This document shows, piece by piece, positions 26,501 to 36,267 of a stretch of 55,235 bases of DNA (the stretch's first letter is position 1; each line of letters starts with the position of its first letter). Both the position numbers and the translations under genes were made by a program. The stretch spans positions 1-55,235 of the forward strand of contig NZ_JAPTNL010000020.1 of NCBI RefSeq assembly GCF_026891095.1, read 5' to 3'. The notes beneath the pieces are model-generated. The model searched no databases and was not told the DNA's origin. It worked only from the letters and a program-made list of their open reading frames with translations. The stretch comes from Roseovarius salincola (GTDB lineage: Bacteria; Pseudomonadota; Alphaproteobacteria; Rhodobacterales; Rhodobacteraceae).

Positions 26501-28045
26501 TTATTGTTCGATCCACGCGTCGCGCAGACCGTCATTCACACCGATAGCGGTTGTCACGAGATCCTTGACCTCGCAGCGGTAGATCGTCGGGAACTCGATC
26601 TCCAGAAGCCAGGCAACCGGCACGTCGTCCACCAGTTGCTGCTGGATCTCAGTATAGATGTCCTGACGGGCCTCGCTGTTCGGGGCGACGGCGGCTTCGG
26701 CAAACATCTCGTCCATATCGGGATTGTCATAGCCCGCGACGTTGTTCCACGGGCTGCCTTTGGCGATATTGGACGAAAGATAGCTGCGCGCCACGCCGAG
26801 TGCCGGGTCGCCATACTGGTAGAGATAGGTAAAGGCGATGTCGAAATCCCATTCGGCCTGTTTCTGGTTCCAGCCGGCGACATCGGTCGCGACCACCTCG
26901 ACATTGATGCCGACCTCTTCAAGGTTCTGCTTCATCGCCTCGGCCCAGCGTTGCCAGGTTTCGCCGTAGGGCAGGGGCAGGATGCGCACGGGCGTGCCAT
27001 CATAGCCCATCTCGGCCAGCAGCTCCTTGGCCTTTTCGGGGTCGGTGTCATACATGATGGTGTCATCGGTGTAGAAATTCGTCTTTGACGAGACCGGGCT
27101 TGTGGCGACCGTGCCAAAGCCGTTCCAGATCACATCCTTCACGAAGTCCCGATCCATCGCATACATGACCGCCTTGCGGAAAAGCTTGTTCGAGGTCGGG
27201 CCTTCGCGGTTGTTCATCCACGCCATCGCGTGGGGCGCGAAATACTCCCAACCTTTGCCCGTGGAGCAGACATTATCCATTTCGGTCAGGCGTTTTACGT
27301 CCCAGTTCTCGACCGACCCGCCGGGCAGGACATCGACTTCGCCATTCTCGAAGGCGACGGCGCGCGAGGCGGCGTCCGGGATCACCCGGTAATAGACCTC
27401 GTCCAGGTAAGGCTTTCCATCGAGGTAGTAATCCTCGTTCTTGACGAGATGGATGTAGTTGCCCTTTTCCCAGGCCTCGAACTTGAACGGGCCAGTCCCG
27501 ATCGGGGTGTTGTTGGCGGGGTTGTCGGCGTAATCGGTGCCCTCATAGATATGTTTGGGAACCATCGGCATCGTGCCGGCCTCGAACACGCCGATGAAGG
27601 GGCCGAAGGGGTTCTTCAGCTTGAAGACGACGGTGTGATCGTCAGGTGCGGTGATCGATTCCACATGTTCGAGACTGACCCGCAGGCGTGCGTGCTTCTC
27701 GCGCAGGAACTTGTCGACCGAAAAAACCACGTCCTCGGCGGTGAAGGACTCGCCGTCATGCCATGTAACGCCTTCATGCAGCTTGAAGGTGTAGGTCAAA
27801 GCATCGTCCGACACTTCCCACGATTTGGCCAGCGAGGGCTGCGGATTCAGGTCGGTATCGTAGCGCAGCAGGCTTTCATAGATGTCGCCTGCCACCAGCT
27901 GGGTCGGCCCGTTCTGCACGAGGCCCAGCATCAGGCTGGGCGGTTCGGGCTGAACGACGATATCGAGGCGGCCGCCCGCATCCTGTGCAAAGGCGGGCAT
28001 CACCAGCCCTACTGACAGGAGTGACGCGGTAAAAATATTCTTCAT
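26501..28045 (-). CDS. Peptide/nickel-type ABC transporter substrate-binding protein
   Basis: 514-aa periplasmic solute-binding protein of family 5 (DppA/OppA). The signal peptide is MKNIFTASLLSVGLVMPAFA, cleaved before QDAGG. The family signature is visible in AKSWEVSDDALTYTFKLHEG with VTWHDGESFTAEDVVFS after it, and in GTGPFKFEAWEKGNY. The start at 28045 has GGGAG upstream. It is first in the operon with two permeases, fused ATPase and amidase, and is read divergently from a GntR-type regulator. The ligand is a peptide or other amide-containing compound, which I cannot specify. Confidence 0.93.
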   Translation of the reverse strand: MKNIFTASLLSVGLVMPAFAQDAGGRLDIVVQPEPPSLMLGLVQNGPTQLVAGDIYESLLRYDTDLNPQPSLAKSWEVSDDALTYTFKLHEGVTWHDGESFTAEDVVFSVDKFLREKHARLRVSLEHVESITAPDDHTVVFKLKNPFGPFIGVFEAGTMPMVPKHIYEGTDYADNPANNTPIGTGPFKFEAWEKGNYIHLVKNEDYYLDGKPYLDEVYYRVIPDAASRAVAFENGEVDVLPGGSVENWDVKRLTEMDNVCSTGKGWEYFAPHAMAWMNNREGPTSNKLFRKAVMYAMDRDFVKDVIWNGFGTVATSPVSSKTNFYTDDTIMYDTDPEKAKELLAEMGYDGTPVRILPLPYGETWQRWAEAMKQNLEEVGINVEVVATDVAGWNQKQAEWDFDIAFTYLYQYGDPALGVARSYLSSNIAKGSPWNNVAGYDNPDMDEMFAEAAVAPNSEARQDIYTEIQQQLVDDVPVAWLLEIEFPTIYRCEVKDLVTTAIGVNDGLRDAWIEQ

Positions 28046-28242
28046 CAAGTGGCTCCCTGTTGGCAATCGCGAGGGCCACGGCCAGACTCGCGACTAACCG
28101 CGAGCCGGGCAGACCCCGCCATGATCTTGTATCGCGCCTTGCCGGTGATCCGGTTCTGCGGCACGTTGTTCTCACAACCCGCCATCATAGGGGCGGGACG
28201 CATGAGTATAGTTCATCGGCAGGCCTGTGCCGAGTCAAGGGA

Positions 28243-28263
28243 AATTGTCGACAGGCGACAATT
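28243..28263. promoter_or_regulatory. Palindromic operator between peptide operon and gntR gene
   Basis: Perfect inverted repeat AATTGTCG-(ACAGG)-CGACAATT, 26 bases upstream of the regulator start and about 200 bases upstream of the binding-protein start. FadR-type GntR proteins bind short TNGTNNNACNA-like palindromes, so this is the likely autoregulatory site. Confidence 0.65.
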
Positions 28264-28288
28264 CGGTCGCTAGCTTAAGGGAATGACG

Positions 28289-28987
28289 ATGGATTCCGAG
28301 CCACTTTTCGAACCTCTGACGCGCGATGCTCTGACCCAGCGGATCGCGCGGATCCTTACGGATGCGATCGTTTCGGGGAAGCTCAAGCCGGGGGACCGCG
28401 TGGCAGAATCCGTGATCGCGCGCGACCTGGGTGTCAGTCGCGCGCCGGTGCGCGAGGCGGGGCGCCTTCTTGAAAGCGCCGGATTGCTGGTGTCCATGGC
28501 CAATCGTGGGTTCTTCGTGCGAACCATCGACGCCGACGATCTTGACTCGCTTTATGAGCTGCGGCTCTGCATCGAGCGGGAGGCTACGGCGCGCACCGTC
28601 CGCGAGGGGCGCGTCGCCGCGATCCGCGACCAGCTCCTGGCCCAGATCAAGGACATGGTGGTGATGTCGGAGGACAATCAGTTGATCCATCAGATCGGCG
28701 TCGATCTTCAGTTTCACCGGTTGATCGTTGAAACAAGTGGTAATCTTCGCTTCCTGGCGGTGTTTGACAAGCTGGCGTCGGAAATTCAGGCCTGCACGGC
28801 CCTGATCGAAACGGTGTTTGACGAGCCGGGGAAGGTCGCGCGCAATCACCTGCTGATTGTCGAGGCACTGGATTCAGGCGACGAGGACGCAGCGCGCGCG
28901 GCTATGGACTATCACATCGGTGTCGCGCGCGACGCGGTGGTTGGCCATTTCCGCAGACTGGAAGGCGCGGGCGACAGCATCGTCTGA
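28289..28987 (+). CDS. GntR-family regulator with FCD ligand domain
   Basis: 232-aa transcription factor of the FadR subfamily. The N-terminal winged helix includes GDRVAESVIARDLGVSRAPV, although the usual second block reads REAGRLLESAGLL. The C-terminal all-helical FCD domain carries metal/ligand residues in DLQFHRLIVETSGN and later RNHLLIVEAL and DYHI. ATG 28289 is preferred over ATG 28283, since AAGGGA at 28277-28282 abuts the first but lies six bases before the second. It is divergent from the peptide/amide importer and probably represses it until ligand arrives. Confidence 0.92.
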   Translation: MDSEPLFEPLTRDALTQRIARILTDAIVSGKLKPGDRVAESVIARDLGVSRAPVREAGRLLESAGLLVSMANRGFFVRTIDADDLDSLYELRLCIEREATARTVREGRVAAIRDQLLAQIKDMVVMSEDNQLIHQIGVDLQFHRLIVETSGNLRFLAVFDKLASEIQACTALIETVFDEPGKVARNHLLIVEALDSGDEDAARAAMDYHIGVARDAVVGHFRRLEGAGDSIV

Positions 28988-29003
28988 GCGGCGGCGCGCG
29001 TGC

Positions 29004-29642
29004 TCAGCCCAACTGGCTGGCTGCGCGCGCGAGGCTTGTGATCCGCGCCCAGTCGCCCTCCCGGAGCGCATCGGTGGGCGCGACCCAACTGCCGCCCACG
29101 CAAAGCGTGTTGGGCAAAGAGAGGTAATCACCCGCATTCTCGGGCGTGACGCCCCCGGTCGGGCAGAAGGCAAGGCTGGGCAGGGGGCCGGCCAGAGCCT
29201 TGAGCGCGGCAACCCCGCCCGAGGCTTCAGCCGGGAAAAACTTCAGCATGTCGTAACCGCGCTCAAGCAACAGCATCGCTTCGGTGGCCGTGGTCGCGCC
29301 CGGCAGCAGCGGCAGATCAAGTGCCGCGCAGGCCTCAAGAAGGTTTGGTGTACTGCCGGGGGACACTGCGAACTGCGCGCCAGCCTGGTGCGCCGCTTGC
29401 GCATCCTGGGAGTTCAGAACCGTGCCTGCGCCCACTATTACGCCCTGAACGGCGCGCATCGCCGTGATCGCTTCAAGGGCCGCCGGGGTGCGCAGGGTGA
29501 CCTCGAGCACAGGTAAGCCGCCCGCGACGAGCGCACTCGCAAGGGGCGCGGCCTGCTCGGGAATATCGATCACCAGCACCGGGATCACCGGAGCCATGGC
29601 GCAAAGCCGGCGGGTCCTGGCGCTGCTCTCTTGGGGTGTCAT
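29004..29642 (-). CDS. eda: KDPG aldolase (2-dehydro-3-deoxyphosphogluconate aldolase)
   Basis: 212-aa class I aldolase splitting KDPG into pyruvate and glyceraldehyde 3-phosphate, the second Entner-Doudoroff step. The Schiff-base lysine is in [13 protein letters not shown] (about residue 135); [11 protein letters not shown] carries the general-base glutamate, and [10 protein letters not shown] the phosphate site. Its ATG overlaps the stop of edd by four bases. It ends 16 bases from the convergent gntR gene, so there is little room for a terminator. Confidence 0.95.
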   Translation of the reverse strand: MTPQESSARTRRLCAMAPVIPVLVIDIPEQAAPLASALVAGGLPVLEVTLRTPAALEAITAMRAVQGVIVGAGTVLNSQDAQAAHQAGAQFAVSPGSTPNLLEACAALDLPLLPGATTATEAMLLLERGYDMLKFFPAEASGGVAALKALAGPLPSLAFCPTGGVTPENAGDYLSLPNTLCVGGSWVAPTDALREGDWARITSLARAASQLG

Positions 29643-31462
29643 TCTATGCTTTCCGGCGATTGGATGGCCGAAGCGCCAAGCGTGGCCGGGCCGGCGTTCT
29701 GACGAAACAGCGCGAACAATTCGCGCCCGATGCCATGGGCGTTGGCGTCAAGATCCGGAATGACGGGCGCACGATCAAGCGCACCTTCGGTCAACACGTC
29801 AAGCCGTCCGGCCTTTGCATCAACCCGCAGGATATCGCCATCGCGCAGCCGCGCTAGCGGACCATCAAGCGCGGCTTCGGGGCTGACATGCAGCGCTGCG
29901 GGCACTTTGCCGGATGCGCCCGACATGCGCCCATCCGTGACCAGCGCGACCCGATGACCGCGTTCGAGCAGAACCGACAGGACCGGGGTCAACCCATGCA
30001 ATTCCGGCATTCCATTGGCACGCGGCCCCTGAAAGCGGACCACGACGACGCAATCCCCGTCGAAGTCTCCTGCGCGAAAGGCGGCCTTGACCTCTTGCTG
30101 ATTGTCAAAGACGCGGGCAGGGGCCTCGATCAAATGCAGAGCATCGGCCACGGCAGATACCTTCATGATTCCGGTCCCGAGATTGCCGGTCAATTTCCTG
30201 AGGCCGCCGGTGCGCTGGAACGGATCGCGCACCGGGCGCAGGATCTTGTCATTATGGGATCGCGCCGGTCCGTCGCCCCATGTGGCCCGCCCATCCACAA
30301 GGCGGGGTTCCTGCGCATAGCGCGCGAGGCCCGGCCCGGCCACGGTGGTAACATCATCATGCAATAGCCCCTCGGCCAGAAGGTCGCCGATCATGTATTG
30401 AAGCCCGCCCGCCGCGTGAAAGTGGTTCACGTCGGCAAGGCCGTTTGGGTATACCTTGGCCATCTGGGGCGTGACCGAAGAGATCGCCGCGAAATCCTCG
30501 GGGCGCAGTTCGATTCCGGCGGCGCGCGCCATTGCGGGCAGGTGCAGCACCAGATTGGTCGATCCCGCGGTCGCCATCAGCCCGACGATCCCGTTGACGA
30601 AAGCGCGCTCGTCCAGCACTGACGCGGCCGGGGTGTAATCGTTTCCGAGCGCCGTGATCGCAAGCGCACGCTCGGTCGCGGCCTCGGTCAGCGCGTCGCG
30701 CAGCGGCGTGCCGGGATTGACGAAGCTGGCCCCCGGCAAATGCAGCCCCATGAATTCCATCAGCATCTGGTTGCTGTTGGCGGTGCCATAGAAGGTGCAG
30801 GTGCCCGGTCCGTGATAGCTTTCCATTTCGGCGCGCATCAACGCGTCGCGGTTGATCTCGCCGGCGGCGAATTTTTGACGCAGCATCGCCTTTTCGTCAT
30901 TGGGCAGACCCGAGGTCATGGGTCCCGCGGGCACGAAGATCGCCGGGATGTGGCCGAAACTGGCGGCGGCGATGACAAGACCGGGAACGATCTTGTCGCA
31001 GACGCCGAGATAGGCCGCCGCATCGAAGGTATTGTGGCTGAGCGCCACCCCCGCCGCCATTGCGATCACGTCGCGCGAAAACAGCGACAGCTCCATCCCC
31101 GGCTGACCTTGCGTGACCCCGTCGCACATGGCGGGCACGCCGCCTGCGACCTGGGCGGTGCCACCGGCGCGCCGCGCGGCGTCGCGCATGCGATCGGGGA
31201 AGGATTCGAACGGGCGATGCGCCGAGAGCATGTCGTTATAAGCGGTGACAATGGCGAGGTTGGGGGCGCGATGTGCGGCCAGGCGATCCTTGTCGCCGCC
31301 CATCGCGGCATAGGCATGGGCCTCGTTGCTGCAACTCAGATGCGCGCGGCGCGGCCCGTCCTGTGCGGCGCTGCGCACCCTGTCCAGATATGCGCGCCTG
31401 CCTTTGGCTGAACGCGTGCTGATCCGGGCGGTAACATCCGCGATAGTAGGGTGAAGCGGCAT
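29639..31462 (-). CDS. edd: 6-phosphogluconate dehydratase
   Basis: 607-aa iron-sulfur dehydratase of the IlvD/Edd family, turning 6-phosphogluconate into KDPG. Motifs include [37 protein letters not shown] and [12 protein letters not shown], which carry the cluster cysteines, and [20 protein letters not shown] near the C-terminus. Two starts are possible: ATG 31474 and ATG 31462. An inverted repeat of a regulatory type (31476-31501) touches the first, so I chose the second, but the ribosome site is weak for both. It is coupled to eda. The zwf and pgl genes of the same pathway are not in the window. Confidence 0.94.
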   Translation of the reverse strand: MPLHPTIADVTARISTRSAKGRRAYLDRVRSAAQDGPRRAHLSCSNEAHAYAAMGGDKDRLAAHRAPNLAIVTAYNDMLSAHRPFESFPDRMRDAARRAGGTAQVAGGVPAMCDGVTQGQPGMELSLFSRDVIAMAAGVALSHNTFDAAAYLGVCDKIVPGLVIAAASFGHIPAIFVPAGPMTSGLPNDEKAMLRQKFAAGEINRDALMRAEMESYHGPGTCTFYGTANSNQMLMEFMGLHLPGASFVNPGTPLRDALTEAATERALAITALGNDYTPAASVLDERAFVNGIVGLMATAGSTNLVLHLPAMARAAGIELRPEDFAAISSVTPQMAKVYPNGLADVNHFHAAGGLQYMIGDLLAEGLLHDDVTTVAGPGLARYAQEPRLVDGRATWGDGPARSHNDKILRPVRDPFQRTGGLRKLTGNLGTGIMKVSAVADALHLIEAPARVFDNQQEVKAAFRAGDFDGDCVVVVRFQGPRANGMPELHGLTPVLSVLLERGHRVALVTDGRMSGASGKVPAALHVSPEAALDGPLARLRDGDILRVDAKAGRLDVLTEGALDRAPVIPDLDANAHGIGRELFALFRQNAGPATLGASAIQSPESIE

Positions 31463-31475
31463 CCTGTGGTCCATG

Positions 31476-31501
31476 TGATATGCGTTAGCGATAACATATC
31501 A
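31476..31501. promoter_or_regulatory. Candidate LacI-type operator upstream of edd
   Basis: GTTAGCGATAAC at 31484-31495 has the GTTA-N4-TAAC form of LacI/GntR-type (gluconate) operators. It lies within a longer symmetric block with perfect outer arms TGATATG (31476-31482) and CATATCA (31495-31501). The site ends just before the first edd start codon, where bound protein would block transcription initiation or elongation. No matching LacI-family gene is in the window. Confidence 0.6.
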
Positions 31502-31517
31502 CCGCGCCCGGAGGGTT

Positions 31518-32780
31518 TCAAACCGAACCGAAGCGATCCGCACGATAGGGCGACAGATCGACATTGGGGGGGGCGCCATTTAGCAGGTCGGCCATGATGC
31601 GACCGGTGCGCGGCGCCATCATCAGCCCGTAATGCGAATGACCAAAGGCACCGTATAAACTGGGATGACCCGGGATTTCGCCGATGACCGGCAGGCTGTC
31701 TGCAAAGGATGGGCGGATGCCGCTCCACGTTGTCAGGGCGGCCGTGTTCAAACCGGGCAGCATCTGGCGCGCCAGCTTTGCGATCACCTCGGCGCGGCGC
31801 GGATCAGGTGGTTTGTCAAGCCCGCCGAATTCGGCCGTGCCGGCGGCGCGTATGCCGTCCTCCATTGAGCTTGCGACAAATTTGCGGTCAGTATCCATAA
31901 CCGAATTATTGAGGCGCACTCCGGGATCGGCGAACATCAAGTGATATCCGCGCTCTGCCTCAAGCGGGAGTTTCAGGCCCAGAGGTTTTAGCAGCCGCGC
32001 CGACCAGGCCCCGGCGGAAAGAACGATGCGCCGGGCATGCAATGTCGTGCCTGCGCATTCGATCTGCCAGCCGCCATCGGTGCCCGGGCGCAGCGCCTTC
32101 ACCTCATGCTTCAGGATTTCGCCTCCCGTTGAGCGCAGTTTGTCGGCCAGGGCCTGCATCAGCCGCCCGGGCGACGTGGCGCGCGCTTGCCCGTGGATGA
32201 TGACCGCCGCGCGGAATTCGGGTGAAAGGTCGGGCTCCATCTCGCGCAGGGCGGCATCGCCGATCACCTCGACCCTGGCCCCGGCGGCGCGGCGCAATTC
32301 GCTGTCGAGCCCGGTGTCGCGGGCGGTATCGGGGTTGCGATGCGCCAGCACGTAACAGCTGTCCTGCAACAGGGCCTCGTGGCCGGTACCAGCAAGGTGC
32401 TGACGATAGATATCGACACTTCCGTCGCTCAGCGCATGCATCCCCAGCGAAATCTGGCGGACCCGCTCGCTCGTGCCGTTGCGCAGGAAACTGAGCGCCC
32501 AGGGGAGGAAGCGGGGCAGGTGGCGTGCATGCACCGTGACCGGCCCCAGCGGGTCAAGAAGCCAGCCAGGGGCCTTTTTCCAGACCCCCGGCATGGATTG
32601 GGGCACCACCGAAAAGGGCGAGATCACCCCTGCATTGCCCATCGATGCGCCTTGCCCTGGCGTGTCGCGGTCGATCAGGCGAACCGGGATGCCGCGCCCG
32701 GCCAGTTCAAGCGCGGTGCAAAGTCCGACTGCCCCGCCGCCCAGGACCGTGACCTGCGAGTCGGTATCATCGGGCGGCAT
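31518..32780 (-). CDS. FAD-dependent amino-acid oxidoreductase, DadA-like
   Basis: 420-aa flavoprotein of the DAO/DadA family. It starts with a dinucleotide-binding strand VTVLGGGAVGLCTALELAGR (residues 10-29); the block MGNAGVISPFSVVPQSMPG is typical of D-amino-acid dehydrogenases, and the C-terminus has GIRPSFADSLPVIGEIPGH and GHSHYGLMMAP. The reaction would be oxidative deamination of a D-amino acid to a keto acid, with electrons passed to a quinone or other carrier. The start overlaps the TRAP permease gene by 14 bases, so the substrate is probably what TRAP-TAXI system 2 imports. Sarcosine or hydroxyproline-epimer oxidases remain possible alternatives. Confidence 0.87.
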   Translation of the reverse strand: MPPDDTDSQVTVLGGGAVGLCTALELAGRGIPVRLIDRDTPGQGASMGNAGVISPFSVVPQSMPGVWKKAPGWLLDPLGPVTVHARHLPRFLPWALSFLRNGTSERVRQISLGMHALSDGSVDIYRQHLAGTGHEALLQDSCYVLAHRNPDTARDTGLDSELRRAAGARVEVIGDAALREMEPDLSPEFRAAVIIHGQARATSPGRLMQALADKLRSTGGEILKHEVKALRPGTDGGWQIECAGTTLHARRIVLSAGAWSARLLKPLGLKLPLEAERGYHLMFADPGVRLNNSVMDTDRKFVASSMEDGIRAAGTAEFGGLDKPPDPRRAEVIAKLARQMLPGLNTAALTTWSGIRPSFADSLPVIGEIPGHPSLYGAFGHSHYGLMMAPRTGRIMADLLNGAPPNVDLSPYRADRFGSV

Positions 32781-35007
32781 CGCGTGCCGCCCCCTCCGCG
32801 CGCTTGCGTATCAACTGCGGCAGAGCGGCCAGCCCCACCACAAGCAGCGCCAGAAGGTCGCTTGACCCGCTTGGCGCAACCAGAAGCAGACCGCCGACGA
32901 TCATGACAAACCGGCCCCATGGCCCCATGGCGGTGATGAAGTAGCCAGCAACCGACGTGCCTATGAGGAACACCCCTGTCGCACATGTGAGCGACACCTG
33001 TAGGAAGGACATGAGCGTGAAATACTCGGGCAGAACGATCAGGATCGTGGGCGCATAGACGAAAACCATCGGCACGAGGAGCTTACCAAGGCCCAGCGTG
33101 AAAGCATTCAGCCCCGTGCGGAACGGGTTTGCGCCCGCAATCCCGGCGGCCGCATAGGCCGAGGCGCAAACCGGAGGCGTGATCTCGGATATGACGCCGT
33201 AATAGAGGACGAACATATGTGTCGCGAGCGGCGGCACGCCCAACTGTGTGAGCGCCGGCGTGGCGACCGCCACAAGCATGATATAGAGCGCCGTGGTCGG
33301 CAGCCCTGCGCCCATCAGGATACAGGCGATGGCGATCAGGACCAGCGAGATGAATTGCTGGAGCGATGACAGGCTGAAGGCTTCGGAGGGAATCCAGCCC
33401 ACGAAGGGATGCACCCAGGCCGCCATGTCCGCGGCACCGTTGGTCACCATGAAGCCCATGCGGAAGCCCACGCCGGTGGTGTTGATGACACCCACGACGA
33501 TCCCCACCGCTGCCGATGCGGCACCTACGGCCAACGCATATTGCACGCCGACATGGAAGCTGTTCAGCAGATCCCCGAAGTCTTTGCGCTCATTGCGGTG
33601 TATTGATCCAAGTATCGTGAGCGCGGCAAGAATTCCTGCAAGTGTCGGAGAGAACCCGGCGCCGCTTAATGCGGATGCCTTCCAGAAAATGAACGCCAGA
33701 AGCGCCAGAGGAATCGCCAGGGTCAATGGCCGGTCGATGCCGCAGAAACCGACCACGATACAGAGCAATAGCCCGACGAATGCCGCCATGTTGGGTGAAT
33801 AGCCCGAGAATAGGACCACCAGCAGTGCGATCAGCGGGATGATCGTATACCAACCCTTGCGCCAGACTTCGAGGAAGCGAGGCAACTGGTCCTTGGGATA
33901 GGCATGCAGGCCCAGGCGCTTGGCGGTGTAGTGCACAATGGACATCACGCCTATGTAATGCATCAGCGCTGGCACGATGGCCGCGATCACGATCGTGGTG
34001 TACGGCACCTCGAGATACTCGGCCATGAGAAAGCTGGCGGCCCCCATGATCGGCGGCGTGATCTGGCCCCCTGCCGAGGACGCGGCCTCGACACCGCCGG
34101 CGAAATAGCCGGGATAGCCCATCTTCTTCATGTTGGGGATTGTCAGGGATCCGGTCGAGACCGTGTTGGCGATGGAGCTGCCCGAGATCGTGCCGAAGAA
34201 GGCCGATGAAACCACCGACACCTTGGCCGGGCCGCCGGTATAGCGCCCGGCCAGCATCATCGCATTGTCGACGAAGAACTGCCCGAGTCCCATGCGCTGT
34301 GCCACGACCCCGAACAGCACGAAGTGAAAGACGACCGTGGACACCACCCAGAGCGTGATGCCGAAGATGCCTTCGGAGGGGAAATACATGTTGTTGACGA
34401 ACTGCTGCCAGTCAACGCCCGGATGCTGAAGGATCTGCACCGGCATTGACGGGCCGAACAGCGCGTAGCCCATAAAGACCATGATGATCAGCGGCAGCAC
34501 GAAGCCGATGGTGCGTCGCGCGATCTCGAGCGTGGCGAAGATCAGGATCGAACCGAGGATCACATCCATGCTGGTGGGATTGCCCTGCCGCAAACCTTGT
34601 TCAGGAATGTTGAGGCCGAAGCGATCGATCCCCCGCCAACTGACCCAGAGAAACAGCGCGGCCAGCATCCCCGAAAGCGCGATCGCCCAGTCATACAGCG
34701 GCACATTGCCGGGCCTCAGCCACCCTTTGCCTTCATAAGACAGGCTGCGCGGTGTCCGCAGGATGGGGAAGTAGATGAAGATGAACAGGAACAACCCTGC
34801 TAGGTGGATTCCCATATGAACATGATCGACGGGTGTGCCGAACCCGGCGGTCCAGACATGATAGGCGGCGAACAGAATGGACGCCCAATAGATCGCCGGG
34901 GTTAGGGTCGGGCCATTATCGCGGGTGTTGAGGGCGCTGTCGTATTTCTTTTCGAGCTCTTCAAGCTGATGGGCGTCCAGATCCGTGGACAGACGATCAC
35001 TGGCCAT
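32767..35007 (-). CDS. TRAP transporter fused 4TM/12TM permease (system 2)
   Basis: 746-aa fused TRAP permease, related to that at 12704-14752. Shared signatures include DAHQLEELEKKYDSALNTR at the N-terminus, GTISGSSIANTVSTGSLTIP, GGQITPPIMGAASFLMAEYL, LMGAGLPTTALYIMLVAVAT and YYGVISEITPPVCASAYAAA. ATG 35007 is chosen because AAGGA at 35015-35019 lies seven bases before it; ATG 35013 is too close. It lies between the TAXI binding-protein gene and the DadA-like gene and overlaps the latter. Substrate unknown; an amino acid, perhaps a D-form, is suggested by the neighbour. Confidence 0.92.
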   Translation of the reverse strand: MASDRLSTDLDAHQLEELEKKYDSALNTRDNGPTLTPAIYWASILFAAYHVWTAGFGTPVDHVHMGIHLAGLFLFIFIYFPILRTPRSLSYEGKGWLRPGNVPLYDWAIALSGMLAALFLWVSWRGIDRFGLNIPEQGLRQGNPTSMDVILGSILIFATLEIARRTIGFVLPLIIMVFMGYALFGPSMPVQILQHPGVDWQQFVNNMYFPSEGIFGITLWVVSTVVFHFVLFGVVAQRMGLGQFFVDNAMMLAGRYTGGPAKVSVVSSAFFGTISGSSIANTVSTGSLTIPNMKKMGYPGYFAGGVEAASSAGGQITPPIMGAASFLMAEYLEVPYTTIVIAAIVPALMHYIGVMSIVHYTAKRLGLHAYPKDQLPRFLEVWRKGWYTIIPLIALLVVLFSGYSPNMAAFVGLLLCIVVGFCGIDRPLTLAIPLALLAFIFWKASALSGAGFSPTLAGILAALTILGSIHRNERKDFGDLLNSFHVGVQYALAVGAASAAVGIVVGVINTTGVGFRMGFMVTNGAADMAAWVHPFVGWIPSEAFSLSSLQQFISLVLIAIACILMGAGLPTTALYIMLVAVATPALTQLGVPPLATHMFVLYYGVISEITPPVCASAYAAAGIAGANPFRTGLNAFTLGLGKLLVPMVFVYAPTILIVLPEYFTLMSFLQVSLTCATGVFLIGTSVAGYFITAMGPWGRFVMIVGGLLLVAPSGSSDLLALLVVGLAALPQLIRKRAEGAARDAAR

Positions 35008-35092
35008 GGGCATGTCCTTGGCGAAAGGGAATATGAAAACGAGCGGCGCGCGGACGCGCCAGGCGATGCGGTGGAATGCGATCTATCGAAAT

Positions 35093-35116
35093 GGGCCAGC
35101 CGCGCAGGGCTGGCCC
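35093..35116 (-). terminator. Strong hairpin between TAXI binding protein and permease (system 2)
   Basis: Perfect 9-base stem GGGCCAGCC / GGCTGGCCC with a 6-base loop, 17 bases after the TAXI stop. On the minus strand it is followed by ATTTCGAT rather than a full T-run, so it looks more like an mRNA stabiliser or leaky stop than a complete terminator. The position matches the hairpin in TRAP system 1. Confidence 0.65.
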
Positions 35117-35132
35117 GAATCGTGTCAGCGGA

Positions 35133-36143
35133 TCACTCCAGCATGCCGGCTTCCTTGTAGAAGCGTTCGGCACCCGGATGCAGTGGCACACCGATCCCGT
35201 CGACCCCGTCAAGGGCGGTTTCCATCGTGATCACCTTTGCTTTGGGGTGACCACTATCCATCAGCTTGCGGGCAGTATCAGACCACATTGCCTTGGTGAC
35301 CTCGTAGATCAGCTCTTCGTCCTGATTGGCATTTGTCACAAGGATTCCCGACACGGCGAGCGTGTCAACATCGTAATCCACTCCGGGATAGGTGCCCGCA
35401 GGGATTTGCGACTTGATGTAGTAGGGAACGGCCTCGTTCCCGGCGGTCAGCTCTTCCTCGGACCAGTCGTAAAGTTCCATGCCCTTGGTGTTGTCGAGCT
35501 GGATCATGGCGGCAACTGGCGTGCCCGCCGCATAGAAGTAGGCATCGAGCTGACCATCAGCGAGGCGCTCGGCACTTTGGGTATTGTTGAGTTCGGCCTC
35601 CTGAATGTTGTCACGCGTGATGCCCTGCGTTGCCAGAATGAGTTCTACGGCGATCTGCGTACCGGACCCGGCCTGAGCGATCCCGACGCGTTTGCCCTCA
35701 AGATCCTTGAGGCTGTCCAACTTCGCGCCCTTGGGCATCACAAGATGTAGATCCTCGGGGAACAGATTGGCGATGACGCGCAGGTCGGGCTTGGGATCCC
35801 CCTCAAAAGCAGCGATGCCTTTATAGGCGAAATGAAGGGTAGCCGCGCCCGTGAGGCCGGCTTCCATCTGACCCGCCTGAACGGCATTCACGTTATGCGC
35901 CGAAGCGTTGGTGGATTGCGCCACCGCCACAAGGCCAGGCACGCCGCAGTTCCCGCCCTCTTCGCAGGGGCGCGATCCGGGCGGATTCGAGATGGCGTTG
36001 GCAATTATCCCGCCAATGGGAAAATAGGTGCCGCCTGACGCACCGGTCCCGATGCGGAAGAATTTCATGTCCTGCGCGGTAGCGGGCAGCGCCATGGCGA
36101 GGCCAGCGATGGTTGCTATTGCCAGATGTCTCATATGTTTCAT
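35133..36143 (-). CDS. TAXI-family TRAP transporter solute-binding protein (system 2)
   Basis: 336-aa periplasmic binding protein. The signal peptide MKHMRHLAIATIAGLAMALP ends before ATAQD. The mature part has FFRIGTGASGGTYFPIGG and SRPCEEGGNCGVPGLVA, paralogous to the TAXI protein at 14837-15847, and the same end (GVPLHPGAERFYKEAG). The predicted ligand differs, since the middle of the two proteins is less alike. AGGGAGA at 36154-36160 supports ATG 36143. It is the first gene of the operon with the TRAP permease and the DadA-like enzyme and is divergent from a LysR regulator. Confidence 0.93.
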   Translation of the reverse strand: MKHMRHLAIATIAGLAMALPATAQDMKFFRIGTGASGGTYFPIGGIIANAISNPPGSRPCEEGGNCGVPGLVAVAQSTNASAHNVNAVQAGQMEAGLTGAATLHFAYKGIAAFEGDPKPDLRVIANLFPEDLHLVMPKGAKLDSLKDLEGKRVGIAQAGSGTQIAVELILATQGITRDNIQEAELNNTQSAERLADGQLDAYFYAAGTPVAAMIQLDNTKGMELYDWSEEELTAGNEAVPYYIKSQIPAGTYPGVDYDVDTLAVSGILVTNANQDEELIYEVTKAMWSDTARKLMDSGHPKAKVITMETALDGVDGIGVPLHPGAERFYKEAGMLE

Positions 36144-36267
36144 GTGTCGTATGTCTCCCTGTGGGTCATTGGTTCAAGCCGCCGGTTGATCCGGCTCATC
36201 ATTATGGGGCGTGATGCGCCCGGTGCGACCACGGTGCCAATTCCTGACTATAAACACAAATTCAAAG

